Below are positions 1-8,854 of a stretch of 64,000 bases of DNA, piece after piece. How positions within the stretch are numbered: position 1 is the first letter of the stretch; each line of letters opens with the position of its first letter. The translations under genes and the position numbers were made by a program. The DNA comes from Sphaerisporangium perillae (GTDB lineage: Bacteria; Actinomycetota; Actinomycetes; Streptosporangiales; Streptosporangiaceae): assembly GCF_023276435.1 (NCBI RefSeq), contig NZ_JALLPO010000024.1, forward strand, positions 62,001 through 126,000, read 5' to 3'. The notes below the pieces were generated by a model. It made no database searches and was not told the origin of the DNA. It saw nothing but the letters and a program-made list of their open reading frames with translations.

Positions 1-595
1 AGCGGCGCTCGGCGAACCCGTCGCCTGCGTCGTCGAGGCCCTGTCCAGGTGCGATCTGCGGCCTGGGCAGCGGGTCGCCGTCGTGGGTCTCGGATTCATG
101 GGGCTGACGGCGCTGCAGGTGGCGGCGAGCCGCGCGCCCGCCGGCATCGCCGGCGTCGACCCGGCGCCGCACCTGCGCGAGCTGGCCTTGGAGCTGGGGG
201 CCGGCGACGTTCTCATGCCGGAGGAGGCCGCGGACGACCTGCGCGCGAAGTTCGATGTGGTCGTCGAGTTCTCCGGGAGCGCGTCCGGGCTGGGCCTGGC
301 GGGCGACCTCGTCGCGGAGCACGGTGTGCTGTGCGTCGCCGGGTACCACCACGAAGGCCGCCGCGATCTGGACATCGAGCTCTGGTACCGCGGGGTCACG
401 ATCGTCAACGGCTTCACCAGCCGGCGATGGCGCCTGATGGAGTCGATGGCCGAAGGCCTCCATCTGATGTCCGAACGCCGGCTGACCCTCGAGCCCCTGA
501 TCACCCACAGTGTCACGCTGAACGACGTGGACAGGGGATTCGCCTACTTCGGCGACCGCCCCTCGGGGTTCGTCAAGTGCGTCGTCATTCCTTGA
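1..595 (+). CDS. zinc-binding (MDR-type) dehydrogenase, C-terminal part, 5'-truncated by window edge
   Basis: The reading frame is already open at base 2 and runs to the stop at 593-595, so about 197 residues of the C-terminal part are present. The first residues (ALGEPVACVVEAL) fit the loop just before the coenzyme domain of medium-chain dehydrogenases. The Rossmann motif follows as VAVVGLGFMGL, a GxGxxG fingerprint, and a later acidic residue in GVDPAP fits NAD-ribose binding. The family oxidises alcohols or polyols with NAD(P); threonine/sorbitol dehydrogenase-like members are closest by eye. The zinc ligands lie in the missing N-terminal half, so substrate and metal dependence cannot be judged. 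An internal GTG at 83 is only an apparent start. Confidence 0.8.
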   Translation, partial: AALGEPVACVVEALSRCDLRPGQRVAVVGLGFMGLTALQVAASRAPAGIAGVDPAPHLRELALELGAGDVLMPEEAADDLRAKFDVVVEFSGSASGLGLAGDLVAEHGVLCVAGYHHEGRRDLDIELWYRGVTIVNGFTSRRWRLMESMAEGLHLMSERRLTLEPLITHSVTLNDVDRGFAYFGDRPSGFVKCVVIP

Positions 596-671
596 CCGTG
601 GCGAGCGCGAGTCGATGGATCGTCAGGGCCGGTAGCCGGTCTTGTATGCCTGGGCGCACTGGTCCTACCCC

Positions 672-701
672 TTGACGATGCGACCAGATGGTCTCTAGCG
701 T
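672..701 (+). promoter_or_regulatory. probable sigma-70-type promoter for the molybdenum hydroxylase operon
   Basis: TTGACG (672-677) and TAGCGT (696-701) are separated by 18 bases, a good match to the housekeeping consensus. They lie about 100 bases before the ATG of the large subunit. No operator-like palindrome is obvious next to them. The call rests on sequence resemblance only. Confidence 0.4.
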
Positions 702-807
702 GACTTCGATCACACGCCCGGTGCGCCCGTTCCGGCGTTGCCCGACCCGCACGAGGGGTGCCCGCTCCGCGCGGATCCGCTCCAGGCGTCCGGCGAAAGG
801 GGATTCG

Positions 808-3048
808 ATGTGCGACCCCGTCGCGAATTCTGCCCGGCACGCGGACAGTGGAGTGAGCCGGCGCCGGTTCCTGACCTTCCTGGTCGCCGCCCCGACGCTG
901 ACGCTCGCGACCGGCCTGGCTCCTGAGGCGGCCCTGCCCGCGAACGCCGAGACGGCCCTGCCCGGCCTCCCGCAGCCCGCGGACATCATGGACCTCGGCG
1001 AGATACTCATCCTCGCCGGAACGCCGACGGCGCATCTGCTGGTGCTGGAGGTGACCGAAGAGGGCGAGGCCCACTTCGAGCTGCCCCGCGCGGAGGTGGG
1101 CCAGGGCATCACCACGGCGGTGGCGATGCTGGTGGCCGAGGAACTGGACCTCCCGCTTTCCAAGGTGCGGGTCCGGCTCGCCGACGCGCGGCCCGAGCTG
1201 CTGATGAACCAGCTCACCGGCAGTTCCAACACGATCCGCTCGGTCTACGGCCCGGTGCGCCGGACGGCCGCCGCCGCGCGAGCGCGCCTGATCGCCGCGG
1301 CCGGCGCGCAGTGGGGCCTGCCGGCCGACCGGCTGGTCACCCGGGACGGCGCGGTCGTGGCGCCGGACGGGCGCACGGCCCCGTTCGGCTCGCTCACGAC
1401 CATCGCGGCGAAGCTCTCCCTGCCGGATCTCACCGTCACGCCGAAGCCGGAATCCGAGCACCGGCTGGTGGGCACGCCGGCCTCGCGTATCGACGCCCGT
1501 GCGATGGTCACGGGCCAGATGCGGTACACGCTCGACCTCGACGTGGCCGGCGCCAAGCCCACGATGGTGCGGCGGCCACCGACGATCAACGGCACGGTGC
1601 GGTCGGTGAACAACGAGGCCGCGGTGCGGGCCATGCCCGGTGTGATCGATCTCGCCGTCGTCCCGACCGGCGTCGCCGTCATGGCCGAGACGTTCGGGCA
1701 GGCGCTGGACGCCAAGGACGCGCTCCAGGTCACCTGGAACGGCGGGACCGTCGACACCCTCTCGGACGCCGACATCCGCCTGCGGCTCCGCGCCGCCGCG
1801 CTGCCGTTCGTGGTGCCGCCGCTGCTGACCCTGCACCTGGACGCGGAGTTCGACTTCGCCTTCGTCAGCCACGCGCCGCTGGAGACCAACTCCGCGATCG
1901 CGGACGTGCGCGACGACCGGGCCGAGATCTGGGCCGGGCTCAAGTCCCCGATCGTCGCCAAGCAGACCATCGCCGCGGCGGTAGGCCTGCCGGCGGACCG
2001 GGTCACCGTGCACGTGACGCAGAGCGGCGGCTCGTTCGGCCGCAGGCTGTTCTTCGACGGCGCGCTCGAAGCGGCGCGGATCTCCAAGGCGATGCGCAAG
2101 CCGGTCAAGCTGATGTGGTCGCGGATCGACGACATGCGGCATGGCCGGGCCCGGCCGGCGACCCACCACAAGATCCGCGCCACCTACGCGCTCGGGCAGG
2201 TGCTGACCTACGAGCACCGGGTGGCCGCCGTGGAGACCGACTTCCGGCATGGTCTCGGCGAGATGCTCACCGCCGTCGCCGCCGACCTCCCGGTGGGCGG
2301 CGACCTGACCTTCGCGCAGACGGTGTTCCTCACCACGGTGAAGGTGCCCTACGACTTCGGGGTCGTGACCGAGCTGCTCAGCGAGGTGCCGCTGAAGATG
2401 CACACCGCGAGCTGGCGGTCGGTCTACTCGGCCAACACCCGGGGCGCCGAGGAGATCCTCGTCGACGAGCTGGCGAAGAAGATGGGCCAGGATCCGGTCG
2501 CGTTCCGCCGCAGGTTCCTCAAGACCGCCCGGCAGCGCGCGGTGCTGGACAAGGTCGCCACCGCCGGGAGCTGGGGGCGCGCCATGCCCGCGGGCTTCGC
2601 CCAGGGCGTCGGGTTCCACGAGGAGTACAAGTCCTGCACGGCCTGCCTGGTCGAGATCGACGCGCGCGACCCGAAGACGCCGAGGGTGGTCAAGGCGGTG
2701 ATCGCGGCCGACGTCGGCCGCCCGATCAACCCGCGCGGGCTGGAGGCGCAATTGCTCGGCGGCCTGACCGACGCGATCTCCACGACGCTGCGCGCGGGCC
2801 TGCACATCGACAAGGGCCTGCCGCTGGAAGGCAGCTACTCACAGTTCCACTACGCCCGGCAGAAGGATTCACCGTCCGACGTGCAGATCTTCATCATGCC
2901 GGCCGGCGGCGAGCCGGGCGGCGCGGGCGAGCTGGGCGTCCCGGCCGCGGTCGGCGCGATAGCCAACGCCTACGCACGCGCCACAGGCCGCAAGCCGCGC
3001 GGCTTCCCGATCAACTTCGACGTCGACTTCACCCCGTTCCCTCGTTGA
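808..3048 (+). CDS. molybdopterin-binding hydroxylase large subunit (isoquinoline 1-oxidoreductase beta-like), Tat-exported
   Basis: This 746-residue protein is the molybdenum-cofactor subunit of a two-subunit xanthine dehydrogenase-family hydroxylase of the IorB type, in which no FAD subunit is used. The start is ATG 808 behind GAAAGGGG; longer readings from 688 lack a ribosome binding site. A twin-arginine signal (SRRRFLTF, residues about 16-23, then a hydrophobic run) predicts folded export with its cofactor. Family marks are VGQGITT (the glutamine-glycine loop), SGGSFGRR, and near the C-terminus the GGEPGGAGELG segment that carries the catalytic glutamate in this family. Twelve bases downstream lies the iron-sulphur subunit gene, so both are co-transcribed. 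Substrate unknown: N-heterocycles or aldehydes are typical. Confidence 0.88.
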   Translation: MCDPVANSARHADSGVSRRRFLTFLVAAPTLTLATGLAPEAALPANAETALPGLPQPADIMDLGEILILAGTPTAHLLVLEVTEEGEAHFELPRAEVGQGITTAVAMLVAEELDLPLSKVRVRLADARPELLMNQLTGSSNTIRSVYGPVRRTAAAARARLIAAAGAQWGLPADRLVTRDGAVVAPDGRTAPFGSLTTIAAKLSLPDLTVTPKPESEHRLVGTPASRIDARAMVTGQMRYTLDLDVAGAKPTMVRRPPTINGTVRSVNNEAAVRAMPGVIDLAVVPTGVAVMAETFGQALDAKDALQVTWNGGTVDTLSDADIRLRLRAAALPFVVPPLLTLHLDAEFDFAFVSHAPLETNSAIADVRDDRAEIWAGLKSPIVAKQTIAAAVGLPADRVTVHVTQSGGSFGRRLFFDGALEAARISKAMRKPVKLMWSRIDDMRHGRARPATHHKIRATYALGQVLTYEHRVAAVETDFRHGLGEMLTAVAADLPVGGDLTFAQTVFLTTVKVPYDFGVVTELLSEVPLKMHTASWRSVYSANTRGAEEILVDELAKKMGQDPVAFRRRFLKTARQRAVLDKVATAGSWGRAMPAGFAQGVGFHEEYKSCTACLVEIDARDPKTPRVVKAVIAADVGRPINPRGLEAQLLGGLTDAISTTLRAGLHIDKGLPLEGSYSQFHYARQKDSPSDVQIFIMPAGGEPGGAGELGVPAAVGAIANAYARATGRKPRGFPINFDVDFTPFPR

Positions 3049-3059
3049 GGAGCAGCAAC

Positions 3060-3521
3060 GTGCCCACCTACTCCTTCTCCGTGAACGGGAGGACCGTCAC
3101 CGTCGACGCGCCCGCCGACCTGCCCCTGCTGTGGGCGCTGCGCGACAGGCTCGGTGTGAAGGGGCCCAAGTACGGCTGCGGCATCGATGTCTGCAAGGCC
3201 TGTACCAGCCACCTCGACGGGAAGGCGATCAACCCGTGTGTCGTCCCGCTCTCCGAGGTGGAAGGCAGGGAGGTCACCACGATCGAGGGCCTCGCCGACG
3301 GTGACAAGCTGCACCCGGTGCAGGAGGCCTGGCTCGAGCAGGACGTCGCACAGTGCGGCTACTGCCAGCCCGGCCAGATCATGGCCGCCGTCGCGCTGCT
3401 GAAGACGACCGGCGATCCCACCGACGCGGAGATCGACGCGATCCAGAACGTCTGCCGCTGCGGCACCTACTTCCGGATCCGGGAGGCGATCAAGAGCGCG
3501 GCGGCGAAGATGCGCAAATAG
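3060..3521 (+). CDS. [2Fe-2S] iron-sulphur subunit of molybdenum hydroxylase (isoquinoline 1-oxidoreductase alpha-like)
   Basis: This 153-residue protein carries the two iron-sulphur centres that pass electrons from the molybdenum subunit encoded just upstream. The plant-ferredoxin-type cluster is held by C40, C45, C48 and C60. The second, helical-domain cluster is held by C99, C102, C132 and C134 (QCGYCQPGQ and CRCG). The start GTG 3060 follows GAGGAG that overlaps the stop region of the large subunit, indicating translational coupling. It has no signal peptide of its own, which fits hitch-hiking through Tat with its partner. The length is the family norm. No FAD subunit gene is present, as expected for the IorAB branch. 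Confidence 0.9.
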   Translation: MPTYSFSVNGRTVTVDAPADLPLLWALRDRLGVKGPKYGCGIDVCKACTSHLDGKAINPCVVPLSEVEGREVTTIEGLADGDKLHPVQEAWLEQDVAQCGYCQPGQIMAAVALLKTTGDPTDAEIDAIQNVCRCGTYFRIREAIKSAAAKMRK

Positions 3522-3522
3522 A

Positions 3523-3561
3523 TCCGGTGAATGCACCATTCCCGGCAATCTGTTCACCGGA
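3523..3561. terminator. bidirectional hairpin between convergent genes
   Basis: TCCGGTGAA at 3523-3531 is the exact inverse of TTCACCGGA at 3553-3561, giving a perfect 9-bp stem with a 21-base loop. It fills the gap between the molybdenum hydroxylase operon (ends 3521) and the convergent DUF397 gene (ends 3564), so it can serve both. No U-tract follows, which is usual in high-GC actinomycetes. Confidence 0.55.
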
Positions 3562-3563
3562 CG

Positions 3564-3773
3564 TCAGACCGTGTCGAACGCGCCGTCCCGCACGCCGCTG
3601 ATGAAGGCGGCCCACTCTCCCTTCCCGAAGATCAGGATCGGCCCGTCGGGTCGCTTCGAATGGCGCACGCCGACGCTTCCATCCGAGCGTCGCGTTACCT
3701 CTACGCATTCACCGTTGCCGAGGCTCCACCTGCTCTTGTGCCAAGACTCCGTCGAGGCATTCCCGTCGCCCAT
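3564..3773 (-). CDS. DUF397 domain protein (partner of XRE-DUF5753 regulator)
   Basis: This small 69-residue protein is a typical DUF397 member: W-HKSRWS start region, the GECVEV core (residues about 21-26), a VRHSK strand, and a WAAFISGVRDGAFD end. DUF397 proteins are almost confined to actinomycetes and are usually encoded beside an XRE/DUF5753 regulator, as here with the gene at 3834-4703 directly upstream on the same strand. Such pairs have been described as antitoxin-like or developmental (BldB/WhiJ-related) modules; the molecular role of DUF397 is not settled. The start ATG 3773 has only a modest GTGAGG upstream. Confidence 0.8.
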   Translation of the reverse strand: MGDGNASTESWHKSRWSLGNGECVEVTRRSDGSVGVRHSKRPDGPILIFGKGEWAAFISGVRDGAFDTV

Positions 3774-3833
3774 GCAGCCATCCTCACCATAGGATCTACA
3801 GAGATATGCCCTACTGGCGGGAAGATCTAACTT

Positions 3834-4703
3834 TTAGGTGTTTGTCAGGGTATGGAGAAGTTCGACCGACTTGTCGGGCGGCAAGGCCGCGTCTTCCAGG
3901 CTCTCGAGAAGGCGGGTGTACTTGAAGGTGATCTCCTCGTTGTCGGCCAGCACCGGAGAACTCAAGTCGTCGACGTAGATCACGTCGGGATAGAGCCGGC
4001 CGAGGGTCTCGACCTCAGGGAATCTCAACAATACGAAATTGCTGAAGTCCACGGGATGCGGATGGGACAACGGCAGGACGCGAATCGTCATATTGGGGAA
4101 CTCGGTCAGCCGTAGCAGATGGCGCAGCTGTCCCCGCATGACGCTCTCGTCGCCGAAGCACCGCAGCAGAACGGCCTCGTCGATGACCGTGGAGTACCGC
4201 ACGCCGTCCGGATCCGCCAGCCGCTCCTGCCGCCGCAGCCTGAACTGGGTTCGGCGCTCCACCTTGCCCGGGGTGAGGGTGTCCACCGGACGATGCAGGC
4301 TGTTGACCGCGCGAGCGTAGTCGGCCGTCTGCAGCAACCCCGGTATCACGGTGCTCTGCCAGCTCCAGATCTCGTCGGCCTCCGCCTCGAAGCCGACGAA
4401 TGTGATGACGGGCTCCGGGAGGTCATCGGAGTATGACTCCCACCACGCCTTCCCCGCCGCCCCTCGGGCCAGGGCCAGGAGGCGTTCTCGTGTCTCGTGG
4501 TCGGTACCGTACCTGTCCAGGAGCGCCGCCACATCGTCCGCGTGCGGGATCACCTGGCCGTTCTCGATCCGGGACATCTTCGAGGTGGACCATCTGAGCT
4601 GTTTGGCGACCTGGACGCCATTGAGGTCGGCCTCGCCACGGAGCCGTCTCAGCTCGGCCGCGAGCCTGCGACGGCAGACGGTCGGGCTGAGTTCGCGCAC
4701 CAC
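3834..4703 (-). CDS. XRE-family helix-turn-helix regulator with DUF5753 C-terminal domain (WhiJ-like)
   Basis: The 289-residue protein begins with an XRE helix-turn-helix (about residues 12-70; VAKQLRWSTSKMSRIENGQ is the recognition region). It then has a DUF5753 domain with the characteristic IPGLLQTADYARAV and VIDEAVLLR segments. The domain order and length are normal and no frame damage is visible. It sits upstream of a DUF397 gene on the same strand, the classic actinomycete pair related to S. coelicolor WhiJ/SCO4542-type regulators. The divergent intergenic region 4704-5079 holds short repeats that are candidate operators. Target genes are not known. Confidence 0.88.
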   Translation of the reverse strand: MVRELSPTVCRRRLAAELRRLRGEADLNGVQVAKQLRWSTSKMSRIENGQVIPHADDVAALLDRYGTDHETRERLLALARGAAGKAWWESYSDDLPEPVITFVGFEAEADEIWSWQSTVIPGLLQTADYARAVNSLHRPVDTLTPGKVERRTQFRLRRQERLADPDGVRYSTVIDEAVLLRCFGDESVMRGQLRHLLRLTEFPNMTIRVLPLSHPHPVDFSNFVLLRFPEVETLGRLYPDVIYVDDLSSPVLADNEEITFKYTRLLESLEDAALPPDKSVELLHTLTNT

Positions 4704-5079
4704 CGGCCGCCTCCTCTCAGCAATTCGTAAGTGATACCCCTCCGGTGGAGGCGCAACGCTCGCCGGGACGCCTGAATATTATCCCGGCGGGTGTCCCGTA
4801 TACCTTCCCAGCGGGAATTGCAGCGGGTGTCCCTTCCGCTCATTCTGAGACCAGCCCCTTCAGGCGAGCGGGGCAGGAAAGCAGCCAAGATGAGCCAGCC
4901 GCAGGAGTGGCGGGCGCCGCGACTTCCCGAAGTCGGCGCGCATCCGCCCTAGGACCTTCTCCCCTCGGCCCCCAACGAGCGCGCCTCGCACGAAACGGGC
5001 CGGGCCGGCGGCTCTCACCCGCCGGCTCAGCCCACTGCTTCAGACGCTTTCCCCTCGTTGTCAGAAGGATGCGTGCTGT
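4704..5079. promoter_or_regulatory. divergent intergenic region with an 11-bp direct repeat (candidate operator)
   Basis: This 376-base gap separates the XRE-DUF5753 gene from the rightward small gene at 5080. GCGGGTGTCCC occurs at 4787-4797 and again at 4823-4833, exactly 36 bases apart. A related inverted half (GGGACGCC) lies at about 4765-4772. Clustered GGGTGTCCC elements upstream of a helix-turn-helix gene suggest autoregulation, but no protein is known to bind this motif. No gene was recognised in the gap. Confidence 0.35.
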
Positions 5080-5376
5080 ATGACCGAGCGTAACAATGTG
5101 CGTGCGTATTTCAAGGCCCTGTTCCATGACCTCGACCGGGCCATCTGGGCGCGGGATGACGCGTTCGCCCGCCGAGCCGGCTGGCGGATCAGCAGGACGC
5201 GGTTCGGCGGCCGCGCATACCGGGACCCTCGTTTCGACGATCTGAGGATCGCCCGCACGCGGGACGGCTGCCGGGAACCTGCCCCGGCGGAGCGCGCTCC
5301 CAAGGAAAGGAGCGGATCAGGAGGTGGTGTTCCGCCTATGCGGGGGTTTCATCGGCGGGCCAGGACATCCGCGTAG
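5080..5376 (+). CDS. small basic protein of an integrative-element type cluster, function unknown
   Basis: This 98-residue reading frame starts at ATG 5080 behind AGAAGGATG. Its first 60 residues are rich in Arg, Asp and Phe (for example YFKALFHDLDRAIW and GRAYRDPRFDDLR) and look like a folded conserved segment. The last 35 residues are low-complexity and overlap the next gene in another frame. Similar short genes sit just before tra/FtsK-like genes in actinomycete integrative conjugative elements; that comparison is from memory, not a search. It overlaps the next frame by 53 bases, which suggests its 3' end or the downstream start is not original. Confidence 0.45.
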   Translation: MTERNNVRAYFKALFHDLDRAIWARDDAFARRAGWRISRTRFGGRAYRDPRFDDLRIARTRDGCREPAPAERAPKERSGSGGGVPPMRGFHRRARTSA

Positions 5377-5854
5377 CCATCCGGACATCCCCCGAGCGAC
5401 CGGACTTCTCGCCGTCCTCGGGATGATCTGGCGCTGGCGCGTAGAAGCGGCGGCCGTCACCGCCACGGCCGGCCTCACCGGCTGGATGGTGGACGGCTCC
5501 GGCCTGCCGTTCGCCTGGCTGATGCCGGCCGGCGTCGTCCTCGCCTGTATAGGAACCCCGGTCATCCGGCAGGGCATCGGCGACCGGGTCAGAGCCCTGG
5601 TGATCAGGCACCGTTTCCAGGGGCTCTGCCTGGACACCGCGATGCGGACGAGGAAGGGCAGACTCCCGCTGGTGCTGACCACCACCGTAGTGCCGGGCGG
5701 GGCGCTGCTGCTGCTCTGGCTTCGCAGAGGGCTCACCGCGGAGCTCGTCGCGGACTACCTGCCGGAGATCCGCAGCGCGTGCTTCGCCGAGCACGTGACC
5801 ATGACCCCGCACCACCTCGGCCCTCATCTGATCATGCTGGAGATCAGCCGCTAG
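5324..5854 (+). CDS. membrane-anchored N-terminal domain of a TraB/FtsK-like transfer protein (ATPase part missing)
   Basis: This frame of up to 176 residues contains two hydrophobic stretches (about residues 36-58 and 65-82). They are followed by a segment ending in GLTAELVADYLPEIRSACF and a HLIMLEISR strand. That layout matches the N-terminal region found before the motor domain in actinomycete TraB/FtsK-type conjugation proteins, but the protein stops before any Walker A motif. It is therefore either a stand-alone relic or a split transfer gene. The start is uncertain: GTG 5324 has GGAAAGGAG 11 bases upstream, while an internal ATG 5423 would keep only part of the first membrane segment. 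Confidence 0.45.
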   Translation: MVFRLCGGFIGGPGHPRSHPDIPRATGLLAVLGMIWRWRVEAAAVTATAGLTGWMVDGSGLPFAWLMPAGVVLACIGTPVIRQGIGDRVRALVIRHRFQGLCLDTAMRTRKGRLPLVLTTTVVPGGALLLLWLRRGLTAELVADYLPEIRSACFAEHVTMTPHHLGPHLIMLEISR

Positions 5855-6106
5855 CCCGGCGACCCGGGTGGAGCGCCGCCCGGGTCGGTCCGAGATCGCT
5901 CGGACCGGATGACCGGCGGGCACGGCGCTCTTGGGCCACCGTGCGCGCAGGCATCGGCCGGGGCAACCTTCGATCAAGTGTCGTTGCACGTGTGGCTGTT
6001 TTGGCTTCTGTGGCCAGTGTTATAGGGCATCATCGTCGCGTTGTGTCCGTGGACCGGGATGAGGACGGCACCGTCACGCCGGGCCGTACGCGAGAGTAGG
6101 TAGTCG

Positions 6107-6328
6107 GTGTCCTCGATGAACCATGTCGATGTGCAGTCGGTCCAGGTCCCCGTGTGGCGAAAGAGCAGCCACAGCATGGCGAACGGGGAGTGCGTCGAGG
6201 TGGCCGGAGGCCTTCCCGGCGCCCGCATCGGGATTCGGGACTCCAAGGACTCCTCCGGCCCGATCATTACCTTGCCGGTCGAGGCGTGGACGCACTTCGT
6301 CGGAGGTCTGAAGTCGGCAGGCCTCTGA
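6107..6328 (+). CDS. DUF397 domain protein, without an adjacent regulator
   Basis: This 73-residue protein (70 if ATG 6116 is the start) has all DUF397 marks: VWRKSSHS, GECVEV, IGIRDSKDSSGPI and a W-THFVGGLK end. Unlike the copy at 3564-3773 it has no XRE-DUF5753 gene directly next to it; the nearest is the intact one at 3834-4703 on the other strand. It could be a second partner of that regulator or an orphan left by rearrangement. Neither possible start has a strong ribosome binding site. Confidence 0.75.
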   Translation: MSSMNHVDVQSVQVPVWRKSSHSMANGECVEVAGGLPGARIGIRDSKDSSGPIITLPVEAWTHFVGGLKSAGL

Positions 6329-6398
6329 CACCGGCACGCCTCTGGCGCCCTCGCGCAGGGATCATGCGCTAGGGCGCTGTCAGGCGCGGGGGCGAAGG

Positions 6399-6546
6399 GG
6401 ATGCCGGGCCGTTCGTGTTCGCGGTCCAGGTCCCAGGAATCGCGGCAGTGGCCGTTGAGAGCGCCGCCCAGCTTCATGCCCGGGGCGATGGTTCCGTCGG
6501 GGGCGATGGCGGGGGTGGGGTAGCAGCCGTCCTTGTCGTGGTGACC
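6399..6546 (-). pseudogene. fragment resembling an NPP1-type necrosis-inducing (secreted) protein
   Basis: In the minus frame a stretch of about 45 residues reads [20 protein letters not shown], then a GALNG-CRD-WDLD segment. This pattern is typical of the region following the start of bacterial NPP1-like proteins, recalled from Streptomyces homologues. No signal peptide, start codon or the rest of the domain (GHRHDWE motif) can be found, so only a remnant exists. It occupies most of the 341-base gap before the DNA ligase gene. The family assignment is by eye and moderate at best. Confidence 0.3.
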
Positions 6547-6669
6547 AGTCCGAGGACCGCGGCGCTCAGGCTCCGTCCAAGGTCGGTCCCGAGCGCGACC
6601 ACACTGGCGCGCTGTCGACGTGGCCGAGCCTCGGTTCGCATTGTCGGTGGCGCACGGCACGATGTGGGC

Positions 6670-8796
6670 ATGACCGACGCACTCCATGCCACCCCGCTCG
6701 CCGACCAGGCCGAATACGCCCAGGCCGTGCGACTGGCCGTCGACGCCGCCGCCGCGTACTACGGGGCGGGTGCCTCCGCCTTGGACGACGATTCCTATGA
6801 CCGGCTGGTGCGCGGCATCGAGGCGTACGAGGCAGCCCACCCCGATGATGTGCTGCCCGGCTCGCCCACGGGGAAGGTCGCGGGGGGAGCGGTCGTCGGG
6901 GATGTGCCGCACACCGTCCCGATGTTGAGCCTGGACAACGTGTTCTCGCCCGAGGAGCTGGCCGGGTGGGCGGCCGGTCTGGAGCGCCGGCTGGGGCGTC
7001 CGGTCGCGGTGTGGAGCGTGGAGCCGAAGCTGGACGGGCTGGCGGTCTCGGCCCGTTATCGCGGTGGCAGGCTGGTCCAGCTGGTCACGCGTGGCGATGG
7101 CACGGCGGGTGAGGATGTCACGCACGCGATCGGCACCGTCGCCGGTCTTCCCGCGCGGCTGGCCGAGCCGGTGACGGTGGAGATCCGCGGCGAGGTGCTG
7201 ATGACCGGCGAGCAGTTCGAGGCCGCGTGCGCCAAGCGGACCGCCCACGACGGGACGACGTTCGCCAATCCGCGCAGCGCCGCCGCCGGAACGCTGCGCG
7301 CCAAGGACCGGCCCTACACCTGCGAGATGACCTTCTTCTCCTACGGCGCCCTGCCGCTGCCGCCGCAGGACGACTCCGACCTGGCCGGGCGGCTGCGCGA
7401 GTCGCCGCACAGCCAGATCATGGCGATGGTGGCCGGCTGGGGTGTGCGGACCACCGAGGCCACTCCGGTCGCCGGGGTCGCCGTTGACTCGATCGAGCAG
7501 GTGCAGGTGCGCGTCGAGCAGGTCGCCGCCGCCCGGGCGGAGCTGCCGTTCGGCATCGACGGCATCGTGATCAAGGCCGACCTGGCCGCCGACCAGCAGG
7601 AGGCCGGGCTCAGCTCGCGCGCGCCCCGCTGGGCGATCGCCTACAAGCTGCCGGCCGTCGAGAAGATCACCAAGCTGGTCGGCGTGGAGTGGAACGTCGG
7701 ACGCACCGGCATCATCGCGCCCCGCGCGGTGCTGGAGCCCGTCCAGCTCGACGGCAGCGTGGTCACCTACGCCACGCTGCACAACCCGGCCGACATCACC
7801 CGCCGTGGCCTGATGCTCGGCGACTCGGTCACCGTCTACAAGGCCGGTGACGTCATCCCCCGGGTCCAGGCGCCGGTGACCCACCTGCGCACCGGCCAGG
7901 AGCAGCCGATCGAGTTCCCGCAGGAGTGCCCGCGCTGCGGCAGCGACATCGACTCCTCGCAGGAGCGGTGGCGCTGCGTACGAGGACGGGCCTGCCACGC
8001 GGTCGCCTCGATCACCTACGCGGTGGGCCGCGACCAGCTCGACATCGAAGGGCTCGGCCAGACCCGCATCGTCCAGCTCCTTTCCGCCGGGTATGTCGCC
8101 GACTTCGCCGACCTGTTCACCCTCACCCGCGAGCAGCTCCTGGCCCTGGACCGGATGGGCGAGGTCAGCACCGACAACCTGCTGGCCGCCATCGAGCGGG
8201 CCAAGGGCAAGCCGCTCAACAAGGTGTTCTGCGCTCTCGGAGTGCGGGGGACCGGCCGGTCGATGTCGCGGCGGATCGCCCGGCACTTCGCCACGATGGA
8301 CGCCATCCGGGCCGCCGGCGTCGAGGACGTGCAGGCCGTCGAGGGCATCGGCCCGGAGAAGGCCGCCGTCATGGTCGCAGAGCTCGCCGACATCGCGCCG
8401 CTCATCGACAAGCTGGCCGCGGCCGGGGTCAACATGACCGAACCCGGCGCGACCCCGCCCACCGCGGCCGGTACGGCCGGTGCCGCAGGTGCGGACGGCG
8501 GGGACGGTGCGGCCGGCGGGGAAGCGGAGACCGTCCCGGCGGCTGAGCCGCCGCTTTCGGGAATGGCCGTGGTGGTCACCGGCTCGATGAGCGGCCCGCT
8601 TGCGGCGCTGTCGCGCAACGAGATGAACGAGCTCATCGAGCGCGCCGGAGGCAAGGCCTCCTCCAGCGTCTCGGCCCGCACCTCGCTGCTGGTGGCGGGA
8701 GAGAAGGCCGGCTCCAAGAAGGCCAAGGCCGAGTCACTGGGCGTGCGCATCGCCACCCCGGAGGAGTTCGCCGCCATGCTCGGCGAATACATCTGA
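6670..8796 (+). CDS. ligA: NAD-dependent DNA ligase LigA
   Basis: The 708-residue enzyme seals nicks in DNA using NAD. The adenylation-site lysine is K120 in EPKLDGLAV. The zinc finger uses C420, C423, C436 and C442, helix-hairpin-helix repeats follow (about 460-590), and a BRCT domain closes the protein (about 630-708). The start is ATG 6670, after which the usual Ia domain ([19 protein letters not shown]) follows; longer upstream readings are not coding-like. An Ala/Gly-rich linker of about 35 residues between the HhH region and BRCT is longer than usual. Genome position next to accessory genes suggests a possible second copy beside a housekeeping ligase, which cannot be tested here. Confidence 0.95.
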   Translation: MTDALHATPLADQAEYAQAVRLAVDAAAAYYGAGASALDDDSYDRLVRGIEAYEAAHPDDVLPGSPTGKVAGGAVVGDVPHTVPMLSLDNVFSPEELAGWAAGLERRLGRPVAVWSVEPKLDGLAVSARYRGGRLVQLVTRGDGTAGEDVTHAIGTVAGLPARLAEPVTVEIRGEVLMTGEQFEAACAKRTAHDGTTFANPRSAAAGTLRAKDRPYTCEMTFFSYGALPLPPQDDSDLAGRLRESPHSQIMAMVAGWGVRTTEATPVAGVAVDSIEQVQVRVEQVAAARAELPFGIDGIVIKADLAADQQEAGLSSRAPRWAIAYKLPAVEKITKLVGVEWNVGRTGIIAPRAVLEPVQLDGSVVTYATLHNPADITRRGLMLGDSVTVYKAGDVIPRVQAPVTHLRTGQEQPIEFPQECPRCGSDIDSSQERWRCVRGRACHAVASITYAVGRDQLDIEGLGQTRIVQLLSAGYVADFADLFTLTREQLLALDRMGEVSTDNLLAAIERAKGKPLNKVFCALGVRGTGRSMSRRIARHFATMDAIRAAGVEDVQAVEGIGPEKAAVMVAELADIAPLIDKLAAAGVNMTEPGATPPTAAGTAGAAGADGGDGAAGGEAETVPAAEPPLSGMAVVVTGSMSGPLAALSRNEMNELIERAGGKASSSVSARTSLLVAGEKAGSKKAKAESLGVRIATPEEFAAMLGEYI

Positions 8797-8854
8797 CAGA
8801 CCGCGGCCCGCCCAGCCGCCCAAAGCCGCCCGACGCCGGCGGTGCGGCGGTCTG
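8797..8854 (+). terminator. possible hairpin terminator after ligA
   Basis: CAGACCGC at 8797-8804 pairs perfectly with GCGGTCTG at 8847-8854. The 42-base loop between them contains further GCC/GGC self-complementary segments. The stem begins one base after the ligA stop codon. The long loop makes this weaker than a simple terminator. Confidence 0.3.

Noticed and set aside
544-2805. Very long minus-strand frame of about 750 codons across the molybdenum hydroxylase gene
   Set aside because: It mirrors the real gene on the other strand, has Arg/Gly/His-rich composition with no domain, and arises from GC-rich third positions.
5974-8286. 770-codon minus frame opposite ligA
   Set aside because: It is the antisense shadow of ligA; only the short stretch at 6399-6546 shows any protein-like pattern, and that is reported as a fragment.
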